Shown in pieces: positions 31,264-41,418 of a stretch of DNA of 64,000 nucleotides. The stretch lies in contig NZ_JALNUI010000012.1 in the NCBI RefSeq assembly GCF_026544205.1, forward strand, positions 1 through 64,000, in the 5' to 3' direction. Below the pieces are notes generated by a model that was not told where the DNA came from, ran no database searches, and saw only the letters and a program-made list of their open reading frames with translations. Position numbers and translations under genes: made by a program. This DNA comes from Curtobacterium sp. GC_Cur_3 (GTDB lineage Bacteria > Actinomycetota > Actinomycetes > Actinomycetales > Microbacteriaceae). Position 1 is the stretch's first letter; each line of letters opens with the position of its first letter.

Positions 31264-33972
31264 ATGGAACTCACCGGTCGACGTACTGAGGTCGACCGGA
31301 TCGCAGCCCTCGCAGTCCTCCCCCGGGAGTCTGCGATGGTCGTGGTCGGCGACCCTGGCTCCGGACGCAGCAGCGTCCTCGACGCGGTCTCGCACCGTGT
31401 CTCCATCCCCGTCGTCCGACTGGGCGTCAACGGAAGCGAAGCCCGTTGGCCCATGTCGGGAGTGACCTCCCTGTTCACCGCCCTCGACGACCCCCGAGCC
31501 TCGGCGCACATCGCGCGCCTGGTCCGGAACGTCGACGAGGGCCTGGCCGCAGCACACGACTTCCTGGACGCCGTGCACGCGCTGACGCTCCCGCCGACGC
31601 TCGTGCTCATCGACGACCTGGACCGCATGGACGCCGAGAGCCAGGAGCTCATCGCGTTCCTGGCGGGACGGCTCGCCGGCACGGCGCTCCGCCTCGTGGC
31701 GACCGTCCGCCGTGTGCCGTCGAACGGCCCGCTCACGTCCCTCCCCACGCTGCGGCTCGAACCGCTGGCGCAGGACGAGGCACTGGTGCTGGCCCGTGAC
31801 ATGGCCCCGGAAGAGGCGAACGACGGCGTCCTCGCCGTCCTCGCCCAGGAGACCGGCGGCAACCCCGGCGCGCTCCGCGAGCAGATCGGCGCACTCCGCC
31901 GTGAACAGCTCGTCGGCGCCGAGCCGCTCGTGCTCCCGCTCCGCCCCACACCGACGACCGCCGCAGCCGCGGCACTCGTGCTCGAAGCCGCTGCAGGACG
32001 CGATCTGGACGTCCTGGCGCGGTTGGCACTCGTGCCCACGGCCCGGCTCGCCGGCTGGGACCGGGACGCCGTCGACGACCTCGTCGGCGCGGGCCTGGCC
32101 ACGCTCCGCGGGCAGTCGATCGCCGTGCGTGATCCGCTCGTCCGCTCCGCGCTGTACTGGAGCATGCCCGCGAAGGACCGCCGCGAGGCGCACACCGAGC
32201 TGGCAGCGGACGCCGCGGCACACGACGACCGGTCGGCCGTCTGGCACAGCAGCTTCGTCGAGCACACGCCCGACGCCGTCGCACTGCTGACCGCGGCCAA
32301 GTCGTACGCGGCCGAGAGCGACTCGCACGCCGCCGTCGCCCTGACCGAGCGTGCCCTGCACGTCGGGACGGGCTCGGAGGTCGAGCACGCCGCACTGCTG
32401 TCCGTCGCCGAGGTCCTCCTCGGACACCGGCTGCTCAGCTACGCGGCGCGGTACCTCGCGGCGATCAAGCCGTTCGCGGAACTGCGCGACGAGGTCCGAC
32501 GACTCCGCCTGCAGTACTCGGTGCAGTACCTCAGCGGCGACGCGGTCCACGCGGACGAGCTGATGGTGCCCGTCCGCCCGGACGACGCCGAGGAGTCCGA
32601 CGCCCTCGCCGGCCTGCTGGCCATGGTGGCGTCCTTCCGCGCCGAGGCGTGGGAGCTCGACCAGGCCCGTGACCTGCTGCACCGCGCCGAGCTCTTCGAG
32701 GACCGTGCCTCCGTGCACACCGCGGAGATCCTCGCCACGGCACGACAGCTCGTCGCCGCCGTCGACGGCACCCTGCCGCCGGACGCCGAGCTGCACGAGG
32801 GCCTCGCGGCCCAGAAGCTGCTCGCGATGTCCGACCCGGCACTGCTGCTGCTCTCGCACGCCCTGAGCCTCGCCGAGCGCTACCGCAGCGCCCGACGCGT
32901 GTTCGCCCTCGTGCTCGCCCGTGCCAACGACACCGCTCCGGTGTGGCTCGAGGCCGCGCGGTACCTGTCCGCCGAGAACGAGGTGCGCTCCGGGAACTTC
33001 CGGCAGGCGCTCCGCGCGATCGACGTGTGGGAGTCCGGCTCCGCGGTCGTGGAACGCCTCCGCGAGCCGTCCCGGGCGATCGCCATCGCCTGGCGGCACT
33101 TCGCGGAGGGCCGTTCGGCCGACGCACTCGACGTCATCGACCACTGCCTGCGCCAGCGCACGACCAGCCGGCTGTGGGGTGCGACGGCGAAGCTGTACGC
33201 CCTGCGCGGCCGCGTGCTGCTGCTCGACGGCCGGCTCGAGGAGGCGGCGTCCTCCCTTGAGGCCGCCGACGCCATCGGTCGCTCCCTGCGGAACCCGGCG
33301 GTGCTGCGGCACCTCGGGGACCTGGTCGAGGCCTACGCACGGCTCGACCGGATCGACGACGCGCGGAACATCACCGCGCGCCTCGCCGCCGACCACCACG
33401 CCCGGCCGTCCCGGTGGGGCGCCCTGGTGCTGGCACGGAGCGTCGCGCTCATCGCCGACGAGGGGACCAAGGACGCGTCCAAGCGACGTGCCCTCGAGGT
33501 CTTCCAGCCGGCGGACTCGCAGTTCGAGCGTGCCCGCACGTTCGCGGCCCTCGCAGCGGTCGGCAGCCCCGCCGACCGTGCCCGCCTGGGTGCAGCGGCA
33601 GCGGCGGCGTACGAGGCCGCCGGTCTCCGACGTCCGCTCGTGACGCCGGCACCGACGGTCGCGATGCCCACCCTCGGTGGCGTCGTCGGCTCCGGTCCGT
33701 TCTCCGGTGCGGTGCGCTCCGGCGTGCTCCTCTCCGCGACCACCCCGGGCACGCCCGGTACGCCGCGGAGTGCGCCGGACGCGTCGGCGGTGCTCACGTC
33801 GCTGACCGCGGAGGAGCGTGCCGTGGTGCAGAAGGTGACGGAGGGGTACCGCAACCGCGAGATCGCCTCGTCGCTGTACATGTCCCAGCGCACGGTCGAG
33901 CTGCGGCTGACGCAGATCTACCGCAAGGTCGGGGCGCGTTCGCGCTCCCACCTGGTCGCGCTGCTCACGTGA
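31264..33972 (+). CDS. Large ATP-binding LuxR-family regulator (LAL/MalT-like)
   Basis: A 902-residue STAND-type regulator. An N-terminal NTPase domain has a P-loop-like GDPGSGRSS (29-37) and a Walker B strand TLVLIDDLDRMD (about 115-126). The middle 500 residues are helical TPR-like repeats, and the C-terminus is a LuxR helix-turn-helix (LTAEERAVVQKVTEGYRNREIASSLYMSQRTVELRLTQIYRKVG, about 845-890). The P-loop lysine is replaced by arginine, so ATP binding may be weak or lost. LAL regulators typically respond to a small inducer such as a sugar. No obvious target operon is adjacent. A strong terminator follows. Confidence 0.85.
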   Translation: MELTGRRTEVDRIAALAVLPRESAMVVVGDPGSGRSSVLDAVSHRVSIPVVRLGVNGSEARWPMSGVTSLFTALDDPRASAHIARLVRNVDEGLAAAHDFLDAVHALTLPPTLVLIDDLDRMDAESQELIAFLAGRLAGTALRLVATVRRVPSNGPLTSLPTLRLEPLAQDEALVLARDMAPEEANDGVLAVLAQETGGNPGALREQIGALRREQLVGAEPLVLPLRPTPTTAAAAALVLEAAAGRDLDVLARLALVPTARLAGWDRDAVDDLVGAGLATLRGQSIAVRDPLVRSALYWSMPAKDRREAHTELAADAAAHDDRSAVWHSSFVEHTPDAVALLTAAKSYAAESDSHAAVALTERALHVGTGSEVEHAALLSVAEVLLGHRLLSYAARYLAAIKPFAELRDEVRRLRLQYSVQYLSGDAVHADELMVPVRPDDAEESDALAGLLAMVASFRAEAWELDQARDLLHRAELFEDRASVHTAEILATARQLVAAVDGTLPPDAELHEGLAAQKLLAMSDPALLLLSHALSLAERYRSARRVFALVLARANDTAPVWLEAARYLSAENEVRSGNFRQALRAIDVWESGSAVVERLREPSRAIAIAWRHFAEGRSADALDVIDHCLRQRTTSRLWGATAKLYALRGRVLLLDGRLEEAASSLEAADAIGRSLRNPAVLRHLGDLVEAYARLDRIDDARNITARLAADHHARPSRWGALVLARSVALIADEGTKDASKRRALEVFQPADSQFERARTFAALAAVGSPADRARLGAAAAAAYEAAGLRRPLVTPAPTVAMPTLGGVVGSGPFSGAVRSGVLLSATTPGTPGTPRSAPDASAVLTSLTAEERAVVQKVTEGYRNREIASSLYMSQRTVELRLTQIYRKVGARSRSHLVALLT

Positions 33973-33997
33973 CCTGATCGGCGACCATCCACACACG

Positions 33998-34029
33998 GGA
34001 GGCCCGGTGCCAGCTGGCACCGGGCCTCC
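33998..34029 (+). terminator. Intrinsic terminator after the LuxR-type regulator
   Basis: A 14-bp perfect stem GGAGGCCCGGTGCC (33998-34011), loop AGCT, and the complement (34016-34029), 26 bp beyond the stop. No T-run. It shares the GGAGGC stem start with other terminators here. Confidence 0.85.
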
Positions 34030-34455
34030 TGCGCGCGCTCCGCATGTTGCGACGCGCCAGCGGCGCGCGGCGCCAGCGCCGACCGAGCCTGCGAGGTCGG
34101 TTCGTCCGGGCATCGCGAAACGCACCGTTCGGTCCACCGGTTGCGTGACTCCGCATCCGGACCCGCAGTCTCGCACCTGGCGCGCGGGGAACCGCAACAG
34201 TCGTGGTCGAACGTTGTCCGGTGACTGCCCCGCCGGTGATGCTGTCTGAGCACCGACCGCCGCGCCTCCCCAGGAGGCCGGCCACGGTACCCCGATCGGT
34301 ACCCGAACCGTCGACCCCAGGACGCCGTCGTCCGTCCTCGCCTGATCCGAGGACGGGCGGCGGTCCAGGTCGACGAACCCCGATCGCGTGGCCGACCCGA
34401 GCGGCGGTCGGTGCCGACCCGCTCCCTCCACCCCTCCCACCCGAAGGGATCCACG
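34030..34455. other. Intergenic region and glmS leader; no gene seen
   Basis: About 430 bases between the terminator and glmS. Open frames here are Arg/Pro-rich and unconvincing. A hairpin CCGTCCTCG / CGAGGACGG (34332-34340 and 34348-34356), with partial outer pairing, lies about 100 bases before the glmS start and may be a leader structure. Nothing resembles the glmS ribozyme of Firmicutes. The sequence GGTACCCCGATCGGTACC (around 34286-34303) is a small palindrome. Confidence 0.5.
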
Positions 34456-36237
<1,782 letters not shown>

Positions 36238-36251
36238 CCAGGGAGACCCGC

Positions 36252-36347
36252 ATGAACCGCTTGACGATGTTCCTCGTCGTCCTCACCTCGGTGGCCGTCC
36301 CCGCGACGCTGCTCGCCGTCGTGCTGCTCCCCTCGGTGCACTCCTAA
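36252..36347 (+). CDS. Tiny single-pass membrane protein (31 aa)
   Basis: A 31-residue frame beginning MNRLTMFLVVLTSVAVP, with GGGAGA five bases before the ATG and 14 bp after the glmS stop. Nearly the whole chain is one hydrophobic helix with a basic N-terminal flank (MNR), the form of a small membrane peptide. No family is recognised. It is co-transcribed with glmS and possibly with the M50 peptidase, 25 bp downstream. Confidence 0.5.
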   Translation: MNRLTMFLVVLTSVAVPATLLAVVLLPSVHS

Positions 36348-36372
36348 GCCGTTTCTGTCAGGGTGGCGGACG

Positions 36373-37080
36373 ATGTCCTCCGCTTCCCTGGTCCCCGTCG
36401 CGATCCTCGTCGGCGCCGTGCTCCCGTTCGTCCCCGTCGTCGGGCGGGTGGCGCGGATCGCCGCGACGATCGCGCACGAGGTCGGCCACTGTGTCGTCGT
36501 GGTGCCCTTCGGCGGGCAGATCCGCCGCATCGACCTGCGCCCGGACGGCTCCGGGGAGGCCTGGGTGCAGCTCGGCGGTGTCCCCGGCAGCATCAGGTGG
36601 CTCGTCCGCGTGCTGAACCTGTACGCCGGCTACAGCGCGCCGCTCTGGACCGGCGTGCTGCTCGTGACCGGGGTGCTGCACGGGTCGAGGTGGCTCCCGG
36701 TCGTGGTGCTCGGGGTCATCGGCCTCGTCGCCCTGGTCTTCGTCCGGAACTGGTTCGGGCTGCTCGTCGTCGTCGGCTTCGACGCGCTCGCCCTCTGGGT
36801 GGCGCTCCGGCCGTCGGAGGCGACGGTGCTCGTCGTCGCGGCCGTCGGCGCCCTGTTCGTCGTGGACGGGCTGCGCTCGGTCGTGCAGGTCGCGCGGTGG
36901 CTCGGCACCGGCGCCCGCGTGCAGACGGACTTCCACATCGCCGCCGCCGAGATGCGCCTGCCCGCCGCCGTGTGGTTCGTCCTGTTCGTGGTCGTGAACG
37001 GCGTCGCGGTGTGGCTCGCCCGCGGACCGCTGCTCGCCGTGTGGGACACCGTCGCCGCGGGCGTCCGCAGCCTGGTCTGA
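36373..37080 (+). CDS. M50-family membrane metallopeptidase
   Basis: A 235-residue membrane protein with the zinc-binding HEVGH motif (His35, Glu36, His39) in the first half, right after helix 1, and about six hydrophobic segments. This is the short M50B-like family common in actinobacteria, distinct from the PDZ-containing RseP/Rip1 site-2 proteases. The second metal ligand is likely the Asp in VGFDALALW by analogy with site-2 proteases. Substrates are unknown; a role in cleaving a small membrane protein is possible, and one is encoded immediately upstream. AGGGTGG precedes the ATG. Confidence 0.75.
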   Translation: MSSASLVPVAILVGAVLPFVPVVGRVARIAATIAHEVGHCVVVVPFGGQIRRIDLRPDGSGEAWVQLGGVPGSIRWLVRVLNLYAGYSAPLWTGVLLVTGVLHGSRWLPVVVLGVIGLVALVFVRNWFGLLVVVGFDALALWVALRPSEATVLVVAAVGALFVVDGLRSVVQVARWLGTGARVQTDFHIAAAEMRLPAAVWFVLFVVVNGVAVWLARGPLLAVWDTVAAGVRSLV

Positions 37081-37121
37081 CGCAGGCGCCCGTCCGCGAG
37101 CACCGCGCGAGCCCTGCCACG

Positions 37122-37667
37122 ATGGACCCCGTGCACGCGCCCGATGCCCTCGCCGAACTCCTCGACGCTCCGCCCGGGGACGACCGCGACGCGTTCAGCG
37201 ACTTCGTCACGTCCCGCGGCGACGACGCACTGTGGCGCGAGGGCGGTCCCGAGCACCTCACCGCGTCCTGCTTCGTGCTGTCGCCCGACCTGTCCCACGT
37301 GCTGCTCTGCCTGCACCGCAAGGGCCGGTTCTGGGTGCAGTTCGGCGGACACCTCGAGCACGGCGACGTGTCGCTCGCCGACGCCGCTCGCCGCGAGGCC
37401 CGCGAGGAGTCCGGCGTCCCCGACCTCGACCTGGCGGCGACACGGATCGTCGACCTCGACCGACACGACCTGCACGGCGGCTTCGCCTGCGCCGCGCACT
37501 GGGACGTCGGCTTCGTCGCGATCGCCCGGCCCGACGTCCCGACGAGCGTGAGCGACGAGAGCGACGACGTCAGCTGGTTCCCCGTCGACGCCCTGCCCGC
37601 GTCGCTGCCCCCGGGCTTCGCCGACCGGCTCGACGGCATCCGGACGGCGTTCCGCGCCCGCATCTGA
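37122..37667 (+). CDS. Nudix hydrolase
   Basis: A 181-residue protein with a Nudix box GGHLEHGDVSLADAARREAREESGV (about 70-95); the catalytic REAREESG helix is intact, while the first Glu of the canonical box is replaced by Asp. The N-terminal 45 residues form a helical lead-in, a layout found in actinobacterial Nudix proteins annotated as pyrophosphohydrolases. It would hydrolyse a nucleoside diphosphate linked to another group; the substrate is not predictable. The ATG at 37122 or the in-frame GTG at 37131 could be used. No clear Shine-Dalgarno site is seen before either. Confidence 0.8.
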   Translation: MDPVHAPDALAELLDAPPGDDRDAFSDFVTSRGDDALWREGGPEHLTASCFVLSPDLSHVLLCLHRKGRFWVQFGGHLEHGDVSLADAARREAREESGVPDLDLAATRIVDLDRHDLHGGFACAAHWDVGFVAIARPDVPTSVSDESDDVSWFPVDALPASLPPGFADRLDGIRTAFRARI

Positions 37668-37752
37668 ACCCGTACCCGCGTCACGTCGCGTCGCCCCGCC
37701 CTGGCACCGCCACGGGGGGCGGACCAGCGGAAGTGCTTCCTCATGCCGCGGC

Positions 37753-37802
37753 GTGACGGATCCGGTTCGCGATCTCCGAGGATCGCCGACCAGATCCGTC
37801 AC
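37753..37802. repeat. 50-bp imperfect palindrome
   Basis: Outer arms GTGACGGATC (37753-37762) and GATCCGTCAC (37793-37802) are perfect. Inner segments (GGTTCGCGATC and GATCGCCGACC) pair with two mismatches around TCCGAG. It lies between the Nudix and DUF1264 genes and may be a terminator or another dispersed palindrome. Confidence 0.65.
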
Positions 37803-37891
37803 CGCCGAGGACGGACTTCGACATCCGACGGCCTGGACGGGGACGGACCGGGCGCGGCCTACCCTCGCGGGCACCGACCGAGGAGGACCAG

Positions 37892-38615
37892 ATGCCCAGG
37901 AACCCGACCATCCACGACCGCCGCACCGGACTCCAGCCCGCCGGTGACCGGAAGGGCCTCGGGCTCGCGGCACTCGAGCGCGGGTGCCGACCTGCTCCAG
38001 ACCACGGCGCCGCTCGCCGACTTCGACGTGTACGTCGTCGGCTTCCACTGCGCCAAGGGCGACCCGGAGATGCAGATGGAGGCGCACCACTTCTGCAAGG
38101 TCGTGAACGACGACTTCCTGCAGTGCGTCGTCTTCGACGGCAACACGAAGGACGCCAACCTGATCGGCATCGAGTACATCGTCTCCGGCGACCTGTTCGA
38201 GACGATGCCCGAGGACGAGCGGCCGTCGTGGCACCCGCACAACTTCGAGGTGCTCTCCGGCCAGCTCGTCGCACCGGGGCTGCCCGAGGTGGCCGAGAAG
38301 GCGCTCATGCACCGCCTGCTGAACTCCTACGGCAAGACGTGGCACACCTGGCACTCGCTGGCGCACGGCGCGCAGCCGGGGACCCCGCTCCCCTACGGCG
38401 ACGCGCGGCTGATGTGGTCGTTCAACCGCGACGGCGAGTCGGACGAGGCCATGAAGCAGGACCGCGACACGCAGATGCACCTCGACACCGACGGCAAGCG
38501 TCGCGACCGCCAGTCCTTCGTCGACGAGGCCCGCCCGCAGTGGGGCGTCGACACGATGCGCGACGACTTCGTCGGCACGACCCCGATCCCCGGCGTCGTG
38601 GACCGCTCCGCGTAA
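37892..38615 (+). pseudogene. DUF1264 (OBAP-like) gene with a one-base frameshift
   Basis: GAGGAGG lies before ATG 37892, which opens the frame MPRNPTIHDRRTGLQPAG ... LAALERG. The family sequence then continues in the +1 frame as ADLLQTTAPLADFDVYVVGFHCAKG, EAHHFCKVVNDDFLQCVVFDG, LIGIEYIVSGDLFETMP and ends VVDRSA. Removing one G from the GGG at 37982-37984 restores RGADLLQ and a single reading frame of about 240 residues. The rest shows no decay, so this is either a very recent mutation or a sequencing error. DUF1264 proteins are related to plant oil-body-associated proteins; bacterial function is unknown. Confidence 0.75.
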
Positions 38616-38687
38616 CGGGGAGCCGCAAACGGCGGCGGGCACAGCCGGGACTGCGAGAGTACGGACACCACGTCCCGGAGGTGCCCA

Positions 38688-40082
38688 TTGTCGAACGACG
38701 ACCACGGTTTCGCGACCGAGCAGGTCCACGGCGGGTTCGTGCCCGACGCCGGCCACGGCGCCCGGGTGCCCGCGATCCACATGTCCTCGGGCTTCCTCTT
38801 CGACGACTTCGACCAGGCCCGCGACCGCTTCGCCGGCACCGACGACGGCTACACGTACACGCGGCTCGGCAACCCCACGAACGCCGACGTCGAACGCCGG
38901 GTGGCGCTGCTCGAGCGCGGAGCCGAAGCGATCCTCGTCAGCAGTGGTCAGGCGGCGGCGACCGTGGCGTTCCTCGGGCTGCTGCAGGCGGGCGACCACG
39001 TGGTCAGCGCCAGGAGCATCTACGAGGGCACCCGCGGGCTCCTGACCCAGAACCTCGGGCGGCTCGGCATCGAGGTCGACTTCGTCGGTGACGCCCGCGA
39101 CCTCGACGCGTGGGCCGCCGCCGTCCGTCCGAACACCAAGGCGTTCTTCGCGGAGACCATCCCCAACCCGAAGAACGACGTGCTCGACATCGCCGGCGTC
39201 GCGGACACCGCGCACCGTGCGGGCGTGCCCCTCGTCGTCGACAACACCCTGGCGACGCCGTACCTCGTGCGTCCGGTGGAGCACGGCGCGGACATCGTGG
39301 TGCACTCGGCGTCGAAGTTCCTCAGTGGACACGGCTCGGGCCTCGGCGGCGTGGTCGTGGACGGCGGGACGTTCGACTGGTCCGCCTCCCCCGAACGCTG
39401 GACGCACCTGACCACCCCGGAGCGGTCCCTCGGCGGCCACAGCTACGTCGACCGGTACGGCACCCGCGCCTGGGTCGTCTACGCACGCGACGTCGTCAGT
39501 TCCCGGATCGGCCCGACCCCCTCGCCGTTCAACGCCTTCCTGCTCCGCCAGGGCATCGAGACCCTGAGCCTGCGGATCGAGCGGCACAGCGCGAACGCGC
39601 TCGCGATCGCGGAGTGGCTGGACCAGCAGCCGGAGGTGACGAGCGTCGACCACGCGGGTCTGGCCTCCAGTCCGTACCACGACCTGGCGGAGCGGTACCT
39701 GCCCCGGGGAGCCGGCTCCGTGTTCGCCTTCACGCTCGCCGGTGGCGAGCCGGCCGCCCGCGCCTTCATCGACGCGGTGCAGCTGTTCAGCCGGATGACC
39801 CACCTGGGCGACGTGCGGTCGCTGATCCTGCACCCGGCCACGACGACGCACGCGGGACGCACGCCCGAGGAACGGGCCGAACAGGGCATCGGCGACGGCC
39901 TGATCCGACTGTCCGTCGGCATCGAGGACGTCGCGGACCTGCTCCGCGACCTGGAGCGCGGGCTCGCCGCGGTGCGCGGTGGCAGCAGGACCGGCCAGGA
40001 GGCTCGGCCCGCGCCCGCCAAGGAGCTCGCCGCCCTGGGACACACCGTCCCGGCGCAGCACGTGATCGCCGAGGAGATCTGA
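38688..40082 (+). CDS. O-acetylhomoserine sulfhydrylase-like PLP enzyme
   Basis: A 464-residue Cys/Met-metabolism PLP enzyme. The start is TTG 38688, supported by GGAGG six bases upstream. Landmarks are YTYTRLGNPT (55-64), SSGQAAA, Tyr111 (cofactor stacking), Asp185 in VVDNTLATPYL and the Schiff-base Lys210 in HSASKFLSGHGSG. The C-terminal FSRMTHLGDVRSLILHPATTTHA is typical of MetY/CysD sulfhydrylases, which combine O-acetylhomoserine with sulfide to make homocysteine. It runs in an operon with a flavin monooxygenase two bases downstream, suggesting that sulfur is scavenged from an organic donor. Confidence 0.85.
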   Translation: MSNDDHGFATEQVHGGFVPDAGHGARVPAIHMSSGFLFDDFDQARDRFAGTDDGYTYTRLGNPTNADVERRVALLERGAEAILVSSGQAAATVAFLGLLQAGDHVVSARSIYEGTRGLLTQNLGRLGIEVDFVGDARDLDAWAAAVRPNTKAFFAETIPNPKNDVLDIAGVADTAHRAGVPLVVDNTLATPYLVRPVEHGADIVVHSASKFLSGHGSGLGGVVVDGGTFDWSASPERWTHLTTPERSLGGHSYVDRYGTRAWVVYARDVVSSRIGPTPSPFNAFLLRQGIETLSLRIERHSANALAIAEWLDQQPEVTSVDHAGLASSPYHDLAERYLPRGAGSVFAFTLAGGEPAARAFIDAVQLFSRMTHLGDVRSLILHPATTTHAGRTPEERAEQGIGDGLIRLSVGIEDVADLLRDLERGLAAVRGGSRTGQEARPAPAKELAALGHTVPAQHVIAEEI

Positions 40083-40084
40083 CG

Positions 40085-41392
40085 ATGGCCGACCTGCAGC
40101 ACTTCGGGTACTTCTTCTCGCGCGGATTCGGTCCGCAGGCGTGGGGACGCTCCGACTGGGACTGGGGCCACGACTGGACGAAGCCGGACCTGTACCAACA
40201 GTCCGTGCGCGCGCTGGAGCAGGCGGGGATGGACCTGGTCATCGCCGAGGACGCGATCTCCCTCGGCAACCCCTCGACCCTCGACCTGCGGATCCGCCAG
40301 GCGTACGGCGGCCCGAAGCACGACCCGCTCCTGCTCGCGCCGTACCTGTTCGCCGCCACCTCGCACATCGGGATCGCGCCGACGGTGAACGCGGGGATCA
40401 CGCCGCCGTACCTGGCCGCCCGACAGTTCGCGACGCTCGCACACCTGTCGTCGGAGCGCTTCGGCATCAACGTCGTGACGGACGTCGGCAGCGCCAGGCA
40501 CGCCGGGCTGCCGCCGCTGCCCCACGACGAGGCCTACGACCGGGCCGAGGAGTGGATCACCCTGCTGCGGCGCCTGTGGCACTCGTGGGGGTCGGACGGC
40601 CACGTCGGGAACCGCGAGGACTGGCACTTCGCCGACGGTGACGCGCTCGACGCGTTCCACCACGAGGGGGCGTACTTCACGGCGGACGGCCCGCTGAACG
40701 CGCTGCCGTTCGACAGCGACCCGGTCGTGGTCTCCCCCGGCGGCTCCGGGCGGGGCCTGGGGTTCGCCGGCACGCACTCGGACGTGCAGCTCGCGCTGGC
40801 GCCGCTGTCGGCCGCGGCGGTGCGGGACTACCGCGCTCGTGTGCTGACCGCTGCGGCCGACGCCGGGCGGACGGCCGACCAGCTGCGGATCCTGTTCGTG
40901 CTGAAGCCCGAGATCGTCGTCTCGGCCGCGGAGGCCGAGCGTGTAGTCGAGGCATCGCGACACCCGTCCGACGACGACCTCCGCACCGCGGCGATCGCGT
41001 GGTCGAGCGACTCGGAGACCGACCTGCTCGCGCTCGACCTCGACGCGCCCGTCCCCGCCGGCACCTTCGGCGACCACGTCTCCGCCGGCACGATCCGGGG
41101 ACTGCTCGGGGACACGCCGGACGCGCCGCTGCGGGAGCTCCTCACGCGGAAGGCCCGCAAGGGGCGGGTGTCATCGCGCGAGGGCTTCGTGGGCACCGCT
41201 GGCGAGTTCGCGGACTTCATCGAGGAGCTCGGGGCGGACGCGGACAACGACGGGATCATCTTCTCCGGCGACCTGCACCCGGCGCAGGTGTACCGGATGT
41301 TCGGCGACCTGGTGCCGGTGCTGCGGCAGCGCGGGCTGCTGCGGCGCGAGTACGGCTCGGGCGGGCTGCGGTCGAACCTGTTCGACTTCTAG
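40085..41392 (+). CDS. LLM-class flavin-dependent monooxygenase (NtaA/SnaA/DszA-like)
   Basis: A 435-residue TIM-barrel monooxygenase of the bacterial luciferase superfamily, NtaA/SnaA/SoxA/DszA branch: the segments RAGLEQ-like ALEQAGMDLVIAEDA, PYLFAATSHIGIAPTVNAGITPPYLAARQFATLAHLSSERFGINVVTD and VSPGGSGRGLGFAGTHSD fit the family. It uses reduced FMN from a separate reductase and oxygen to oxidise C-S, S or N compounds. The GAGGAG at the end of the preceding gene serves as its ribosome-binding site. With the sulfhydrylase gene it probably forms an organosulfur-use unit. The C-terminal half is longer and more variable than in DszA. Confidence 0.83.
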   Translation: MADLQHFGYFFSRGFGPQAWGRSDWDWGHDWTKPDLYQQSVRALEQAGMDLVIAEDAISLGNPSTLDLRIRQAYGGPKHDPLLLAPYLFAATSHIGIAPTVNAGITPPYLAARQFATLAHLSSERFGINVVTDVGSARHAGLPPLPHDEAYDRAEEWITLLRRLWHSWGSDGHVGNREDWHFADGDALDAFHHEGAYFTADGPLNALPFDSDPVVVSPGGSGRGLGFAGTHSDVQLALAPLSAAAVRDYRARVLTAAADAGRTADQLRILFVLKPEIVVSAAEAERVVEASRHPSDDDLRTAAIAWSSDSETDLLALDLDAPVPAGTFGDHVSAGTIRGLLGDTPDAPLRELLTRKARKGRVSSREGFVGTAGEFADFIEELGADADNDGIIFSGDLHPAQVYRMFGDLVPVLRQRGLLRREYGSGGLRSNLFDF

Positions 41393-41418
41393 GCTGCGCC
41401 TTGCCGCCGCGCGGCGCG

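Noticed and set aside
34030-34455. glmS ribozyme
   Set aside because: The leader has no recognisable ribozyme core, and this ribozyme is known from Firmicutes rather than actinobacteria.
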